64,000 nt of DNA from Nitrosomonas stercoris (GCA_006742785.1 AP019755.1:372001-436000); one strand, 5' to 3'; shown: positions 34,919 to 44,759, counted from the stretch's first letter. The notes: generated from the sequence alone by a model not told the origin. Numbers and translations: made by a program.

Positions 34919-36370
34919 ATGAGTAACGAAATTCTCATCAATATCACACCGCAAGAAACACGAGTCGCCATTATTGAACAAGGTATTACGCAAGAACTGC
35001 ACATCGAACGTACCAGCAATCGTGGCATTGTCGGTAATATCTATAATGGGCGAGTCAGCCGCGTCTTGCCTGGCATGCAATCCGCATTTATCGATATCGG
35101 CCTGGAACGCGCTGCGTTTTTGCATGTTGCAGACATACATGGAACCAGTGATCCTGCACATAACAAACCAATAGAACAGCTGCTATCAGAAGGCAGCAAC
35201 ATCTTGGTCCAGGTAACCAAAGATGCTATTGGTGTCAAAGGTGCCAGACTCTCCACCCAGATCAGTCTAGCAGGACGACTACTAGTTTATTTGCCGCAAG
35301 AATCTCATATCGGCGTCTCTCAGCGTATTGAAGATAATGATGAGCGCGAATCACTACGGCAGAAATTGCAAAATATTTTGCCCGCTGATTCTTCCGGTGG
35401 CTATATTATCCGCACCATGGCTGAAACAGCGCAGGAACATGAACTACAGGCTGATATCGTCTATTTACACAAGCTCTGGCAAGACATCCAAAAAAAATCA
35501 GTTACTGTTTCTCCCCCTTCACTACTCTATCAGGATCTTGATCTGAGTCACCGAGTACTACGCGATTTTGTTGATGCGGACACCTATCGCGTGCGGGTCG
35601 ATTCACGCGAAACCTATCAGAAACTGGCTGCTTTTGCACAGGAATACATGACCAACGATGTGGAAAAGTTGAGCCACTACAATGGAGAACGCCCCTTATT
35701 CGACCTATATGGAGTTGAACAGGAAATTGAAAAATCTCTCACCAGACGAGTCGATCTAAAATCCGGCGGTTACGTGATCATTGATCAGACCGAAGCGCTC
35801 ACCACCATGGATGTCAATACCGGGGGCTTCGTCGGAGTACGAAACTTTGATGACACCATCTTCAAAACCAATCTTGAGGCGGCTCAAGTCATTGCACGTC
35901 AATTACGCTTACGCAATCTGGGCGGCATCATCATTGTTGATTTCATTGATATGGATCGCGAAGAACACCAAGCTGCAGTGCTGGCTGAATTCAACAAAAC
36001 CCTACAAAAAGACCGTACAAAAATGACCATCAATGGTTTCACTGCACTAGGTTTGGTCGAGATGACGCGCAAGCGTACCCGCGAAAGTCTGGCACAGATT
36101 CTGTGTGAAACCTGCCCGACTTGTCAGGGCCGTGGAGAAATTCAGACAGCACAAACCATCTGTTACGAAATATTGCGCGAATTACTGCGCGAATCTCGCC
36201 AATTCGATGCCAAAGAATACCGTATTGTTGCTTCACAACAAGTGATTGATCTTTTCCTGGATGAAGAATCGCAAAGCCTTGCTCAATTAGGTGATTTCAT
36301 CGCCAAGCCCATCAGTCTGCAAGTAGGTTCTTCCTACACACAAGAACAATATGACGTAATTCTTATTTAA
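34919..36370 (+). CDS. rng: Ribonuclease G
   Basis: A 483-aa endoribonuclease that matures the 5' end of 16S rRNA and takes part in mRNA decay. It has the S1-like N-terminus (NEILINITPQETRVAIIEQG; GNIYNGRVSRVLPGMQSAFI; DIGLERAAFLHVADI), the catalytic region QTEALTTMDVNTGGFVG with the Mg-binding Asp, IIIVDFIDMDREEHQ and the zinc-link CETCPTCQGRGE. Its length without a C-terminal scaffold identifies RNase G rather than RNase E. It closes the nadD-rng cluster. Confidence 0.96.
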   Translation: MSNEILINITPQETRVAIIEQGITQELHIERTSNRGIVGNIYNGRVSRVLPGMQSAFIDIGLERAAFLHVADIHGTSDPAHNKPIEQLLSEGSNILVQVTKDAIGVKGARLSTQISLAGRLLVYLPQESHIGVSQRIEDNDERESLRQKLQNILPADSSGGYIIRTMAETAQEHELQADIVYLHKLWQDIQKKSVTVSPPSLLYQDLDLSHRVLRDFVDADTYRVRVDSRETYQKLAAFAQEYMTNDVEKLSHYNGERPLFDLYGVEQEIEKSLTRRVDLKSGGYVIIDQTEALTTMDVNTGGFVGVRNFDDTIFKTNLEAAQVIARQLRLRNLGGIIIVDFIDMDREEHQAAVLAEFNKTLQKDRTKMTINGFTALGLVEMTRKRTRESLAQILCETCPTCQGRGEIQTAQTICYEILRELLRESRQFDAKEYRIVASQQVIDLFLDEESQSLAQLGDFIAKPISLQVGSSYTQEQYDVILI

Positions 36371-36443
36371 ATACACTGCGACAATATGTCGCATTGCAAC
36401 CGCCAACAAGCTGCTCTAAAATCTCTCTTACAATGATGAAGAG

Positions 36444-36463
36444 ATTGATAATCGTTATCGATT
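36444..36463 (+). promoter_or_regulatory. Fur-like box upstream of tonB
   Basis: ATTGATAATCGTTATCGATT is a near-perfect inverted repeat (TGATAA/TTATCG arms) like a Fur operator, about 120 bp before the tonB start. Iron control of the tonB-exbBD operon is the expected consequence. Confidence 0.65.
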
Positions 36464-36580
36464 CTGATAGCATTCGTAACTCGTACCAAGCACATTAGCC
36501 TGACTATCAACTTATAATTTTCAATCGATTCTCAATCAACGACTCTGCATCAGGCATACAGAACATGACGGATTTACAGC

Positions 36581-37309
36581 ATGGCTAAAAATCACCACAA
36601 ACCAGCTCTCACTGGCATATCACTGATCAGTTTCCTGATAGTAGTAGCAGCGCATGCTGCTGCACTTTATGGCATATGGAATTATCATTTTAACACTTCC
36701 ACTCCAGATACCATTACGCTGTATGCGGAATTTATTAGCCCACCCGAGAAACAAGAGCAAGTTTCCCAAGCGCCCAAGGCTGAATTGAAAGCGGAACATA
36801 CGCCTCCTCAAATCAAACCTAAGCCGCCTGTTAGAAAAGTACAACCTCAACCCAAGCGACAACTGGTTGCCAAAGCATCGGCAGTGACGCCACAAGAACC
36901 TGTTGCTCCTCCAATTGAAGAGCACAAACCAGAACCGATACCGGATCCAGAACAGGAACAAAAAATTGTTCCTGAAACGGTTGCTGCGGCACAACCATCA
37001 CAAATGCCGGCTGGCCCTGTTAAATTGTCATCCGAACTATCAGTATCATGTCCAAACCTCGCCAGCCCTGTTTATCCAGCACTTTCTCGTCGTCTGGGAG
37101 AAGAAGGCAAACTTGTTCTTCAGGTAGAATTGGATGAAACAGGTCGTATCAGTAATGCTAAAGTAATTGAGAGCAGCGGACACTCAAGACTGGACAACGC
37201 TGCACTATCCGCAGTCAAAACTTGGCGTTGCCGACCAGCAATGCGCGATGGGCAAGCAGTATCTGCAATAGCCTTACAACCTTTTAATTTTGTCATCGAA
37301 GGAAGTTAA
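36581..37309 (+). CDS. tonB: TonB energy-transducing protein
   Basis: A 242-aa protein: short cytoplasmic N-terminus, one membrane helix (about 13-32, SLISFLIVVAAHAAALYGIW), a long Pro/Lys/Glu-rich periplasmic spacer and a C-terminal TonB domain (YPALSRRLGEEGKLVLQVEL; GRISNAKVIESSGHSRLDNA; AVKTWRCRPAMRDGQ). It passes proton-motive energy from ExbB-ExbD to outer-membrane receptors such as the copper-type receptor at 6.6 kb. It leads a tonB-exbB-exbD operon behind a Fur-like box. Confidence 0.95.
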   Translation: MAKNHHKPALTGISLISFLIVVAAHAAALYGIWNYHFNTSTPDTITLYAEFISPPEKQEQVSQAPKAELKAEHTPPQIKPKPPVRKVQPQPKRQLVAKASAVTPQEPVAPPIEEHKPEPIPDPEQEQKIVPETVAAAQPSQMPAGPVKLSSELSVSCPNLASPVYPALSRRLGEEGKLVLQVELDETGRISNAKVIESSGHSRLDNAALSAVKTWRCRPAMRDGQAVSAIALQPFNFVIEGS

Positions 37310-37312
37310 CGG

Positions 37313-38092
37313 ATGGAAAACACGCTAGGTTTTTCTAATTTTATGGCACAAATTGATGCCATCGGAATGGGTGTATTAGTATTATTACTGGCATTGTCAG
37401 TGGCAAGTTGGTACCTGATCATAACCAAAAGCATTAGTAACACCATTGCTTCCCGACGCGCAAAAGCTTTTCTCAAACAATTCTGGCGCATTGATTCTAT
37501 CTCTCAACTTGAAACAGAGATTAGCGCAACGCCCGATAATCACGCTTTTGCCCGATTAGCTAAAACAGCTCTTGCGACCCTCACTCGTTCAAAAAAACAT
37601 GGACTGGAAAAACTAGCTGCCGCAAGTGGTACAAACGAACTACTCACGCGTTCCTTGCGTAACAACCTGGATCAGGAAGCCGCGCGAATTGAATATGGAT
37701 TAACTATTATTGCTTCGGCAGGATCCGCCTCCCCTTATATCGGATTATTTGGGACGGTTTGGGGAATTTACCATGCCTTGATTCAAATTGGCTTGACCGG
37801 CCAAGGTACATTGGACAAAGTAGCGGGGCCAGTAGGAGAAGCGTTGATCATGACCGCACTGGGGTTGGCTGTCGCCATTCCAGCTGTATTAGCCTACAAC
37901 GCCTTTATACGACGCAATCGCGTCTGGATGGCACAACTGGATGATTTTGCCCATGATCTTTACACTATCATGGCAACTGGCAATAAAACCACCGAAGAAA
38001 ACAAACAACCACAAGCCACTCAAAAACAAGCAGCTACAACTGAATCAGTTAATTTGGTAGCAGCAAATATCATCAGCGGAGAGGGACATTAA
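37313..38092 (+). CDS. exbB: ExbB proton channel protein
   Basis: A 259-aa MotA/TolQ/ExbB-family inner-membrane protein with three helices (about 17-38, then the pair in IASAGSASPYIGLFGTVWGIYHAL and MTALGLAVAIPAVLAYNAFI; shown as separate motifs: SPYIGLFGTVWGI, ALIMTALGLAVAIPAVLAYN). It starts 3 nt after tonB and overlaps exbD by one base (TAATG). With ExbD it forms the proton channel that energises TonB. Confidence 0.95.
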   Translation: MENTLGFSNFMAQIDAIGMGVLVLLLALSVASWYLIITKSISNTIASRRAKAFLKQFWRIDSISQLETEISATPDNHAFARLAKTALATLTRSKKHGLEKLAAASGTNELLTRSLRNNLDQEAARIEYGLTIIASAGSASPYIGLFGTVWGIYHALIQIGLTGQGTLDKVAGPVGEALIMTALGLAVAIPAVLAYNAFIRRNRVWMAQLDDFAHDLYTIMATGNKTTEENKQPQATQKQAATTESVNLVAANIISGEGH

Positions 38093-38532
38093 TGGCTTTC
38101 GGTGATTCCTCTCCTCGCTATCAAAGTAAACCAGCCATGACTGAAATCAACGTGATCCCGTTGGTGGATGTCATGTTGGTATTGCTGATCATCTTCATGA
38201 TCACCGCTCCCCTACTCACTCACTCGGTCAAAATTGATCTGCCTAAAGCATCCAGTACACCTAGCCAAAACAAAACAGAAAATATTGAGTTTTCTATTCG
38301 TGCTGATGGCAATTTTTACTGGGGAGGAGAATCTGTCACATTGGAGCAGTTACCCACTCGCTTTACTGAGGCAGTCAAGCAATCCGACAAAACCGAATTA
38401 CATATTCGTGCAGATCGTGAAGCACATTATGAATTAGTCGCTAAAATAATGAGTATTGCAGCCAAAGCTGGATTAGCACGCATTGGCTTTGTAACTGATC
38501 CCAATGAAGCAGCTGTGAACGACGAAGAATAG
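38092..38532 (+). CDS. exbD: ExbD proton channel protein
   Basis: A 146-aa single-helix protein with EINVIPLVDVMLVLLIIFMI, containing the conserved membrane Asp that carries protons in ExbD/TolR, and a periplasmic domain (ELHIRADREAHYELVAKIMS; GLARIGFVTDPNEA). Translation is coupled to exbB through a one-base overlap. It partners ExbB and TonB. Confidence 0.95.
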   Translation: MAFGDSSPRYQSKPAMTEINVIPLVDVMLVLLIIFMITAPLLTHSVKIDLPKASSTPSQNKTENIEFSIRADGNFYWGGESVTLEQLPTRFTEAVKQSDKTELHIRADREAHYELVAKIMSIAAKAGLARIGFVTDPNEAAVNDEE

Positions 38533-38546
38533 CTCTAATCGCTTCA

Positions 38547-39299
38547 TTAGGTATGCTTCGTTTTCTGGGCATATTGTCGATAGGATTCAAATAAACAGAT
38601 ACCAGCACTCACGGATACATTCAAGCTTTCCACACTACCACGCATAGGAATACTGACCAGCTGATCACAGGTTTCGCGAGTCAAATGGCGTATTCCTTTT
38701 TCTTCCGCTCCCAATACCCAGGCAACAGGTCGCGTCAACGCTACTGCATCTAATGAATCCGATGCTGTAGCAGTGGTACCCACCACCCAGATACCTGCTT
38801 CTTTCAATGTGTGTAACGTTCTGGCCAAATTAGTTACCGCAAAAAAAGGAACGGTATCCGCTGCACCACAGGCCACTTTATGTACCGTTGCTGATAACCC
38901 AACTGCTCGATCTTTGGGCACTATAACTGCATGTACACCAAATGCATCGGCAACACGTAAACACGCGCCTAAATTGTGTGGATCCTTGATGCCATCCAGC
39001 ACCAACAGCAACGCAGGCTCTGTCAATTCATCCAGTAAGTCTTCTACTGTAGCGTATTGTTGCAACTGCATAACATGCGCAACCACCCCTTGATGATGCG
39101 TAGTACCAGCCATGCCCGAAAGACGATCCTGTTCGCATAATATCAATCTCGTAGCAGCCGTCTTAGCCAATTTCACTAAATCACGCGCACGTTGATCCTG
39201 TCTATGAGCATCCAGATAAATTTCCTTGATGCTATCCGAATGTTGGCGCAAACGGCTGGTAATGGCATGAAAGCCAAAAATATACTGAGAACGGCTCAT
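38547..39299 (-). CDS. rlmB: 23S rRNA Gm2251 methyltransferase RlmB
   Basis: 250 aa from the ATG at 39299 (MSRSQYIFGFHAITSRLRQH), preferred over an in-frame extension that overlaps the spacer after rnr. SPOUT-family SpoU signatures: LVLDGIKDPHNLGACLRVAD, VVPKDRAVGLSATVHKVACG, VLGAEEKGIRHLTRETCDQL and IPMRGSVESLNVSVSAGICL. It 2'-O-methylates G2251 of 23S rRNA. It lies 37 bp downstream of rnr, as in E. coli, and converges with exbD. Confidence 0.96.
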   Translation of the reverse strand: MSRSQYIFGFHAITSRLRQHSDSIKEIYLDAHRQDQRARDLVKLAKTAATRLILCEQDRLSGMAGTTHHQGVVAHVMQLQQYATVEDLLDELTEPALLLVLDGIKDPHNLGACLRVADAFGVHAVIVPKDRAVGLSATVHKVACGAADTVPFFAVTNLARTLHTLKEAGIWVVGTTATASDSLDAVALTRPVAWVLGAEEKGIRHLTRETCDQLVSIPMRGSVESLNVSVSAGICLFESYRQYAQKTKHT

Positions 39300-39336
39300 G
39301 GTTATGCTGCTTATCAATAGAGAGAGAGAAAAGAAA

Positions 39337-41562
39337 TTATTTACTTGAACGCTTTCTGCGCGTGTGATTATCTGCCAATACAAAATCTATTTTACGAGTC
39401 GCTAGATCAACTCGCACTAGCTTGATACGCAAATTGTCACCTAGCCGAAAACTGATGCCGCTGCGTTCTCCACGCAGTATGTGTTTGATTGGATCATGCC
39501 GAAAATAATCACTGGGCAATTCTGAAATATAAACCAATCCTTCAACATAAATATCATCCAATGTCACAAACAAACCAAAAGCAGTGACACCCGTGATGAC
39601 TCCTGCAAAACTTTCTCCAATTTTATCCTGCATATAAAAACACTTCAGCCAGGATTCAACCTCACGTGTAGCTTCATCAGCACGACGCTCGGTCTGCGAA
39701 CAATGTTTGCCAATTTCATGCCAATCACCAGGTTCATACTGTTTACCAGCCAACGCTGCCTTAATAGCGCGATGCACTAGCAGATCGGGATAACGACGAA
39801 TGGGCGAAGTAAAATGCGTATATTTGTCATAGGCCAACCCAAAATGGCCAATATTGTCTGGATTATATAATGCTTGGCTCAACGATCTCAACATCACGGT
39901 CTGCAGTAATTGCGCATCCGGCCGCTTACGAATGCGGTCCAGCGCACGCGCATAATTTTTAGCTTGCGGTTTATCCCCTCCCCGCAACTGCAAACCAAAT
40001 TCCTTCAAAAACTCACGTAACGCAACTAGCTTCTCTGTCGTCGGCCCTTCATGCACTCGATATAAAACTGGTTGTTGATGCTTCTGCAAAAAATCAGCAG
40101 CACAAACATTAGCTGCCAACATACATTCTTCAATTAACCGGTGCGCATCATTGCGTTCGACCGGATAGATTTTGTCAATTTTGCCCTGGTTATTGAAAAG
40201 CATCGCTGTTTCAAGCGTATCCACATCGATAGCACCGCGTTTTTTACGTGCTCGGTACAATATTTTGTAGAGCCGATGCAACAGCTTCACATGTGGCAGC
40301 AGTTGCATGTACTCTTGTAATTCTTGCGCTACCTTGCTCTTGGGTTGTGTGAGCAATTTGGCAACCGTGGTATAAGTCAGGCGTGCATGGGAAAACATGA
40401 CTGCTGGGTAAAAACGATATTCCTTCAGCTTCCCTTCAGCTGTCCACACCATTTCACACACCATACACAAGCGATCTACTTGTGGATTCAAAGAACATAA
40501 GCCATTGGAAAGCACCTCCGGCAACATTGGAATCACTCGCCTTGGGAAGTAAACCGAATTGCCGCGATTAAACGCCTCCTTGTCCAAAGCATCCTGATGT
40601 TGTACATAATGGCTCACATCCGCAATGGCAACAAACAGCCTAAAATCCTTGCCCTCCTGGCAACAATAAACCGCATCATCAAAATCCTTGGCGGTCTCAC
40701 TATCGATGGTAACCAGCGGTAAATGACGAATATCCTCTCGTTCTGCCAACTCTTTCTTCAATACCTTCTTGGGAAATTTGGCAGCAAGTACTTCTTCCGG
40801 AAATTCATAAGGCAAATCAAACTTGCGTAGTGCGATCTCGATTTCCATTCCAGGAGCTGCATAATCACCCAGGATTTCAACCACATGTCCAATGGGCTGA
40901 GCATAACGCTCTGGTCCTGGCTGCCGGATGATATTCACCACCACCACCTGCCCCGCATGTGCACGCAGTGTATGCTCTTTAGGTACCAAAATATCCTGAT
41001 TGATACGTTTGTCTTCCGCCACCACAAAGCAAATGCCATGTTCCTCATACAAGCGACCAACCAGCTGCGTATTCGCACTTTCCAACACCCTGACAACCCT
41101 GCATCCGCGACGCCCGCGCCGATCTGTACTACCAGACACTCTGACAATGATACGATCGCCGTGTAGTACCTTATGCATTTCTTTGGGTGTCAAAAACAAA
41201 TCAGCACTACCATCATCCGGAATCAAAAAACCAAAGCCATCACTGTGCCCCTGTACCGTTCCTTTCACCAACTCCAGCTTATCCGTGACACATATATCGC
41301 CTTTACGATTACAGATGATTTGTCCGTCACGGATCATGGCAGCTAATCTGCGATGGAAGAATTCAGATTCTTTCGAGGTAATGCCAAGCAACTCTACTAA
41401 CTTGGCTTCACTGATGGGAACCCCTTGCTTATCCAGCACCTCCAGAATAAACTCTCGGCTGGGAAGTGCGGCAGCCGTACCGTAACGCGCTTGCTCGCGC
41501 TCTAGAAACGGATCAAGTTCTCGCAGCTTGTTTTTCTTGCTACTTTTTCTCTTAATTGACAA
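39337..41562 (-). CDS. rnr: Ribonuclease R
   Basis: A 741-aa 3'-5' exoribonuclease. Order: helix-turn-helix N-terminus (FHRRLAAMIRDGQIICNRKG), cold-shock domains (GTVQGHSDGFGFLIPDDGSA), the RNB catalytic centre (VTIDSETAKDFDDAVYCCQE with clustered Asp), YTHFTSPIRRYPDLLVHRAI and a C-terminal S1 domain (GVITGVTAFGLFVTLDDIYV) plus basic tail (TRRKRSSK). The start is a TTG at 41562, with AGGAAA 8 nt upstream; no ATG fits the N-terminus. It degrades structured RNA and helps quality control of rRNA. It precedes rlmB. Confidence 0.95.
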   Translation of the reverse strand: MSIKRKSSKKNKLRELDPFLEREQARYGTAAALPSREFILEVLDKQGVPISEAKLVELLGITSKESEFFHRRLAAMIRDGQIICNRKGDICVTDKLELVKGTVQGHSDGFGFLIPDDGSADLFLTPKEMHKVLHGDRIIVRVSGSTDRRGRRGCRVVRVLESANTQLVGRLYEEHGICFVVAEDKRINQDILVPKEHTLRAHAGQVVVVNIIRQPGPERYAQPIGHVVEILGDYAAPGMEIEIALRKFDLPYEFPEEVLAAKFPKKVLKKELAEREDIRHLPLVTIDSETAKDFDDAVYCCQEGKDFRLFVAIADVSHYVQHQDALDKEAFNRGNSVYFPRRVIPMLPEVLSNGLCSLNPQVDRLCMVCEMVWTAEGKLKEYRFYPAVMFSHARLTYTTVAKLLTQPKSKVAQELQEYMQLLPHVKLLHRLYKILYRARKKRGAIDVDTLETAMLFNNQGKIDKIYPVERNDAHRLIEECMLAANVCAADFLQKHQQPVLYRVHEGPTTEKLVALREFLKEFGLQLRGGDKPQAKNYARALDRIRKRPDAQLLQTVMLRSLSQALYNPDNIGHFGLAYDKYTHFTSPIRRYPDLLVHRAIKAALAGKQYEPGDWHEIGKHCSQTERRADEATREVESWLKCFYMQDKIGESFAGVITGVTAFGLFVTLDDIYVEGLVYISELPSDYFRHDPIKHILRGERSGISFRLGDNLRIKLVRVDLATRKIDFVLADNHTRRKRSSK

Positions 41563-41646
41563 ATTAAGGGTTTCCTATAGAATTTGCGATCTTCGCGCGT
41601 TGTTTTTTGTCTGGTTCACAATTCAGAAAACAACACAGTAATCATC

Positions 41647-41731
41647 GCCCAGATGGCGGAATTGGTAGACGCGCATGGTTCAGGTCCATGTGCCTTCGGG
41701 TGTGGAGGTTCGAGTCCTCTTCTGGGCACCA
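41647..41731 (+). tRNA. tRNA-Leu(CAG)
   Basis: The 85-nt sequence folds as a class II tRNA with acceptor GCCCAGA/TCTGGGC and encoded CCA, D-arm GGCGGAATTGGTAGACGC, anticodon stem CATGG/CCATG around TTCAGGT (anticodon CAG), variable arm TGCCTTCGGGTG and T-arm GGAGGTTCGAGTCCTCT. It is transcribed away from rnr. Confidence 0.97.
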
Positions 41732-41862
41732 TCATATTTTTCTGAAAAACTTACATTTCCGAACAACACTATTGTATAGATTCTTCAGCGGAGTCTCATA
41801 CAATTTGATCAAACAATGACAGTTTAGTGCACAAAAAACTGAGTAGCCAAATCACCTTTTTA

Positions 41863-42660
41863 TCAGCGACGACCATAGCCCAACCAGCGCACAATTCGGT
41901 GCGATAGTGCGGATGGCAATGCTGCCAACCACCAGGCACCCCAATTAAGTGGAAAGGGGAAGCTGATACGAGCCTGATCACGTATTAACCCACGATGAAT
42001 CGCTAGTGCGGCTTGCTGAGGAGACCATACCCATGGTTTGGGCCCTGGCATTGCGTCACACATCGGTGATTCCACATAGCCAGGCATAATGACATTCACG
42101 TGAATACCTTCCGGAGCCAGCCAGCCACGCAATGCTTCTCCATAGGCTTTGAGCGCTGCTTTGCTAGCACTATAAGCAGGGATCGCGGGCAAACCAAAAT
42201 AGCCAGCTAGCGAACTTATCAGTGCAATTTGTCCTGCGCCGCGCTTACGCATGGCGGGCAAAACTAAATGGACAATTAACATGGCAGCTTTCAAATTAAC
42301 ATCCAGCAACGCCGCTACTTCATCCCATGACTCCAGTTCTCCAGCAGCTGCATGCGTATTCATACCGGCATTAATAATGACCAGATCCAGCGGCTCGGTT
42401 AATGCTTGCAACCAATCCTGTAAAGCGACAAAATCTCGCAAGTCTAATAGACAGGGAGTAACTTGAGCACCGCGCTCAATACATTTATCTGTTATCTGCT
42501 GTAGTCGATCTTGCTGACGACCGTGCAGATACAACATAACCCCCGGGCGTGCATAGGTCAGTGCCAGAGCACTTCCCAGAGCACCGGTTGCGCCAGTGAT
42601 AAATATATGTTGATTGTAGTAAGCGCCGGCAGCATTTACTGCTTCAGTCTTCTGCTGCAT
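41863..42660 (-). CDS. Short-chain dehydrogenase/reductase
   Basis: 265 aa from the ATG at 42660 (GGAAA upstream); an earlier TTG would add 17 residues. Classical SDR: TGATGALGSALALTYA (TGxxxGxG), NAGMNTHAAAG, ISSLAGYFGLP with catalytic Ser, YSASKAALKAYGEAL (YxxxK) and a hydrophobic C-terminal segment (NWGAWWLAALPSALSH). It probably reduces or oxidises a hydrophobic substrate at the membrane. It stands alone between tRNA-Leu and the cytochromes; the substrate is unknown. Confidence 0.9.
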   Translation of the reverse strand: MQQKTEAVNAAGAYYNQHIFITGATGALGSALALTYARPGVMLYLHGRQQDRLQQITDKCIERGAQVTPCLLDLRDFVALQDWLQALTEPLDLVIINAGMNTHAAAGELESWDEVAALLDVNLKAAMLIVHLVLPAMRKRGAGQIALISSLAGYFGLPAIPAYSASKAALKAYGEALRGWLAPEGIHVNVIMPGYVESPMCDAMPGPKPWVWSPQQAALAIHRGLIRDQARISFPFPLNWGAWWLAALPSALSHRIVRWLGYGRR

Positions 42661-42755
42661 GTTTATACTATTTCCACCTTTACCATTCGGAATTATTGCT
42701 TTCCTTGCCAACTCAGATTGCTAAAGCGCACTGAATCACTAACCTAATCACAGCA

Positions 42756-44027
42756 TTAAAATTCATTGCCGCGGCTATCATCAATTTCTTCCGGTTTCAC
42801 CAAGCTACCCAAATTCCCCCAGGCATTACGAATATAAGAAATCACCCAAGCAATTTCGTGATCACGGATGATATGTTGAAAGGGAGGCATACCATAAGGT
42901 CGAGGATTACTCGCTGTCGTCGGAGGAAAGCCACCATACAACACACTGCGAATCATATTATGGGGCGATTTCATAGTGACACTACGATTACCCGCTAATG
43001 GAGGGTAAATCCCTGGCACACCTTCGCCTGATACACCATGACAACTCTGGCAATGTTCCTGATACACCCTTTCTCCCATATCTAAATATCGTTTAACCTG
43101 ATCTGGCATAGGAGGAATTTTTTTAGGTGTCTCATTTTCCATATGCTTTTCACCAATTGATTGCAGATAAACCGCCATGGCTCGCATATCTTCTGGTGTT
43201 AAATGCTGCAAACTTTGTCGCACAATAGTTGCCATTGGTCCAGAAGTAACCGCATGTTCATTGATGCCGGTAGATAACAGTTTCACAATGTCATCTATTG
43301 ACCACTCTCCCACACCAGCTTCCAGAGGAGAAATCAATGAGGGTGCGTACCAGTGGGTGCCCATTATTTCACCACCTGCCACCTTGCTATTCTGGCTTGC
43401 TCCCCAGACATTGCGTGGTGTATGGCAAGCATTACAATGACCCAATCCCTGTACCAGATAGTTACCGCGGTTCCACTCTTCGCTTTTGGAGGTATCCGGC
43501 TGGTAGACACCCTCATCGAAATACCACATGCGCCACAAAAACAGCAAAAACTGGTTATCGTAAGGAGATTTGATCTTATGCGGTGGATTGGTCTGTGCAA
43601 CCGGTTTCAGCGAATGCAAATAGGCAAACATCGCATCGGCATCTTCGCGTGTAACCTTGGTATATTCCGTATAAGGAAAAACCGGGTACAAATAGCTACC
43701 ATCACGCGCCTTGCCTGAATGCAGCGCCTGCCAGAAATCCTCGCTGCTCCAATGTCCAATACCCGTTTCATTATCTGGTGTGATATTGGGCGCTACAAAT
43801 TCTCCAAATGGTGTCTTTAATGTACGCCCCCCAGCATACGGCTCCCCTCCCCGAGCAGTATGGCATCCCATACAATTGGCCGCCCGTGATAGATATTCTC
43901 CACGTTTGATTTGCTCAGTATCGGCAGTTTGGCTCACAGCTATCACAGACAATGGCATCATCAAACCAGCCACAACAACAGTTATTTGCCATTTCCTGAC
44001 AAATCTAAATATATTAATTTTCTTCAT
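42756..44027 (-). CDS. Triheme cytochrome c (alcohol/gluconate dehydrogenase cytochrome-subunit type)
   Basis: 423 aa from the ATG at 44027, which overlaps the previous stop (ATGA). A signal helix (ITVVVAGLMMPLSVIAV) is followed by three heme-binding motifs CMGCH, CNACH and CQSCH in three cytochrome c domains, the architecture of the membrane cytochrome subunits of alcohol (AdhB) and gluconate dehydrogenases (GEYLSRAANCMGCHTARGG; FGEFVAPNITPDNETGIGHW; CHGVSGEGVPGIYPPLAGN). No dehydrogenase gene is adjacent. It could instead carry electrons from another periplasmic enzyme to quinone or oxidase. It forms an operon with the upstream diheme cytochrome. Confidence 0.9.
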   Translation of the reverse strand: MKKINIFRFVRKWQITVVVAGLMMPLSVIAVSQTADTEQIKRGEYLSRAANCMGCHTARGGEPYAGGRTLKTPFGEFVAPNITPDNETGIGHWSSEDFWQALHSGKARDGSYLYPVFPYTEYTKVTREDADAMFAYLHSLKPVAQTNPPHKIKSPYDNQFLLFLWRMWYFDEGVYQPDTSKSEEWNRGNYLVQGLGHCNACHTPRNVWGASQNSKVAGGEIMGTHWYAPSLISPLEAGVGEWSIDDIVKLLSTGINEHAVTSGPMATIVRQSLQHLTPEDMRAMAVYLQSIGEKHMENETPKKIPPMPDQVKRYLDMGERVYQEHCQSCHGVSGEGVPGIYPPLAGNRSVTMKSPHNMIRSVLYGGFPPTTASNPRPYGMPPFQHIIRDHEIAWVISYIRNAWGNLGSLVKPEEIDDSRGNEF

Positions 44028-44746
44028 TGAACAAATCCTTCCGCAGAAAAGATTGACTGACAACGCTGCGCCAATTCTGGCGCCAGCTCTTCCGCTTCTG
44101 CAGAGTCACTCGTCACTGGTTGCGTAGGAAGCCATAGTGCCAATGCATTGACTTCCTCTTGCGTCATTTTTTTGGCTATTTCTGACATACAATCTGGTGT
44201 TTGACCACGCATAATCCCGCCATTACGCCAACCACCAAATTGCGCCACCAGGTAAGCGTGTGGCAAACCAAGCAAGCTGGGTACAAAAGGTTTAGTACCA
44301 GTCAAAGCTTTACCATGACAAGCATCACAAGCTGGAATACCCCGGTTGGCATCTCCTGAATAAATCAGTGTTTCTACCATTTTGGTTTCTTCGGCAGACA
44401 ATGTATTGGCAACAGGATCGGGATACGGATATTGCAGATCTGAAAAATAATGTGCAATTTCCAGCAAATATTCATCTGACAAATCTTCCAGTAAAATAGC
44501 CATCGCTTGATAGTAGCGTTCGCCATCACGAAAATTACGCAACTGGTTAAACAAATAGCCAGCTGGTTTGCCGGCAATCCGCGGATAATAAGCATCTCGT
44601 CCAGCTCTGTCTGCATCACCATGACAAATAATACAAGGCTTGACCCGCTGCTCCAGCGTATCAGGAATCTCAAGTGGCGAAGCCGGCTCTACTGCCCAAG
44701 CTAAACTCACCACACCCCATAACAAGATAGAAATAATAAATTTCAT
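44024..44746 (-). CDS. Diheme cytochrome c (c4-like)
   Basis: A 240-aa periplasmic protein with signal peptide ending AWA and two heme sites, CIICH and CDACH, in tandem class I domains (YYPRIAGKPAGYLFNQLRNF; RDGERYYQAM; PSLLGLPHAYLVAQFGGWRN), the layout of cytochrome c4. Its stop overlaps the start of the triheme gene by 4 nt, so the two are translationally coupled and likely work as one electron-transfer chain. Met ligands cannot be assigned with certainty. Confidence 0.9.
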   Translation of the reverse strand: MKFIISILLWGVVSLAWAVEPASPLEIPDTLEQRVKPCIICHGDADRAGRDAYYPRIAGKPAGYLFNQLRNFRDGERYYQAMAILLEDLSDEYLLEIAHYFSDLQYPYPDPVANTLSAEETKMVETLIYSGDANRGIPACDACHGKALTGTKPFVPSLLGLPHAYLVAQFGGWRNGGIMRGQTPDCMSEIAKKMTQEEVNALALWLPTQPVTSDSAEAEELAPELAQRCQSIFSAEGFVQ

Positions 44747-44759
44747 TTATCTTCAACCA

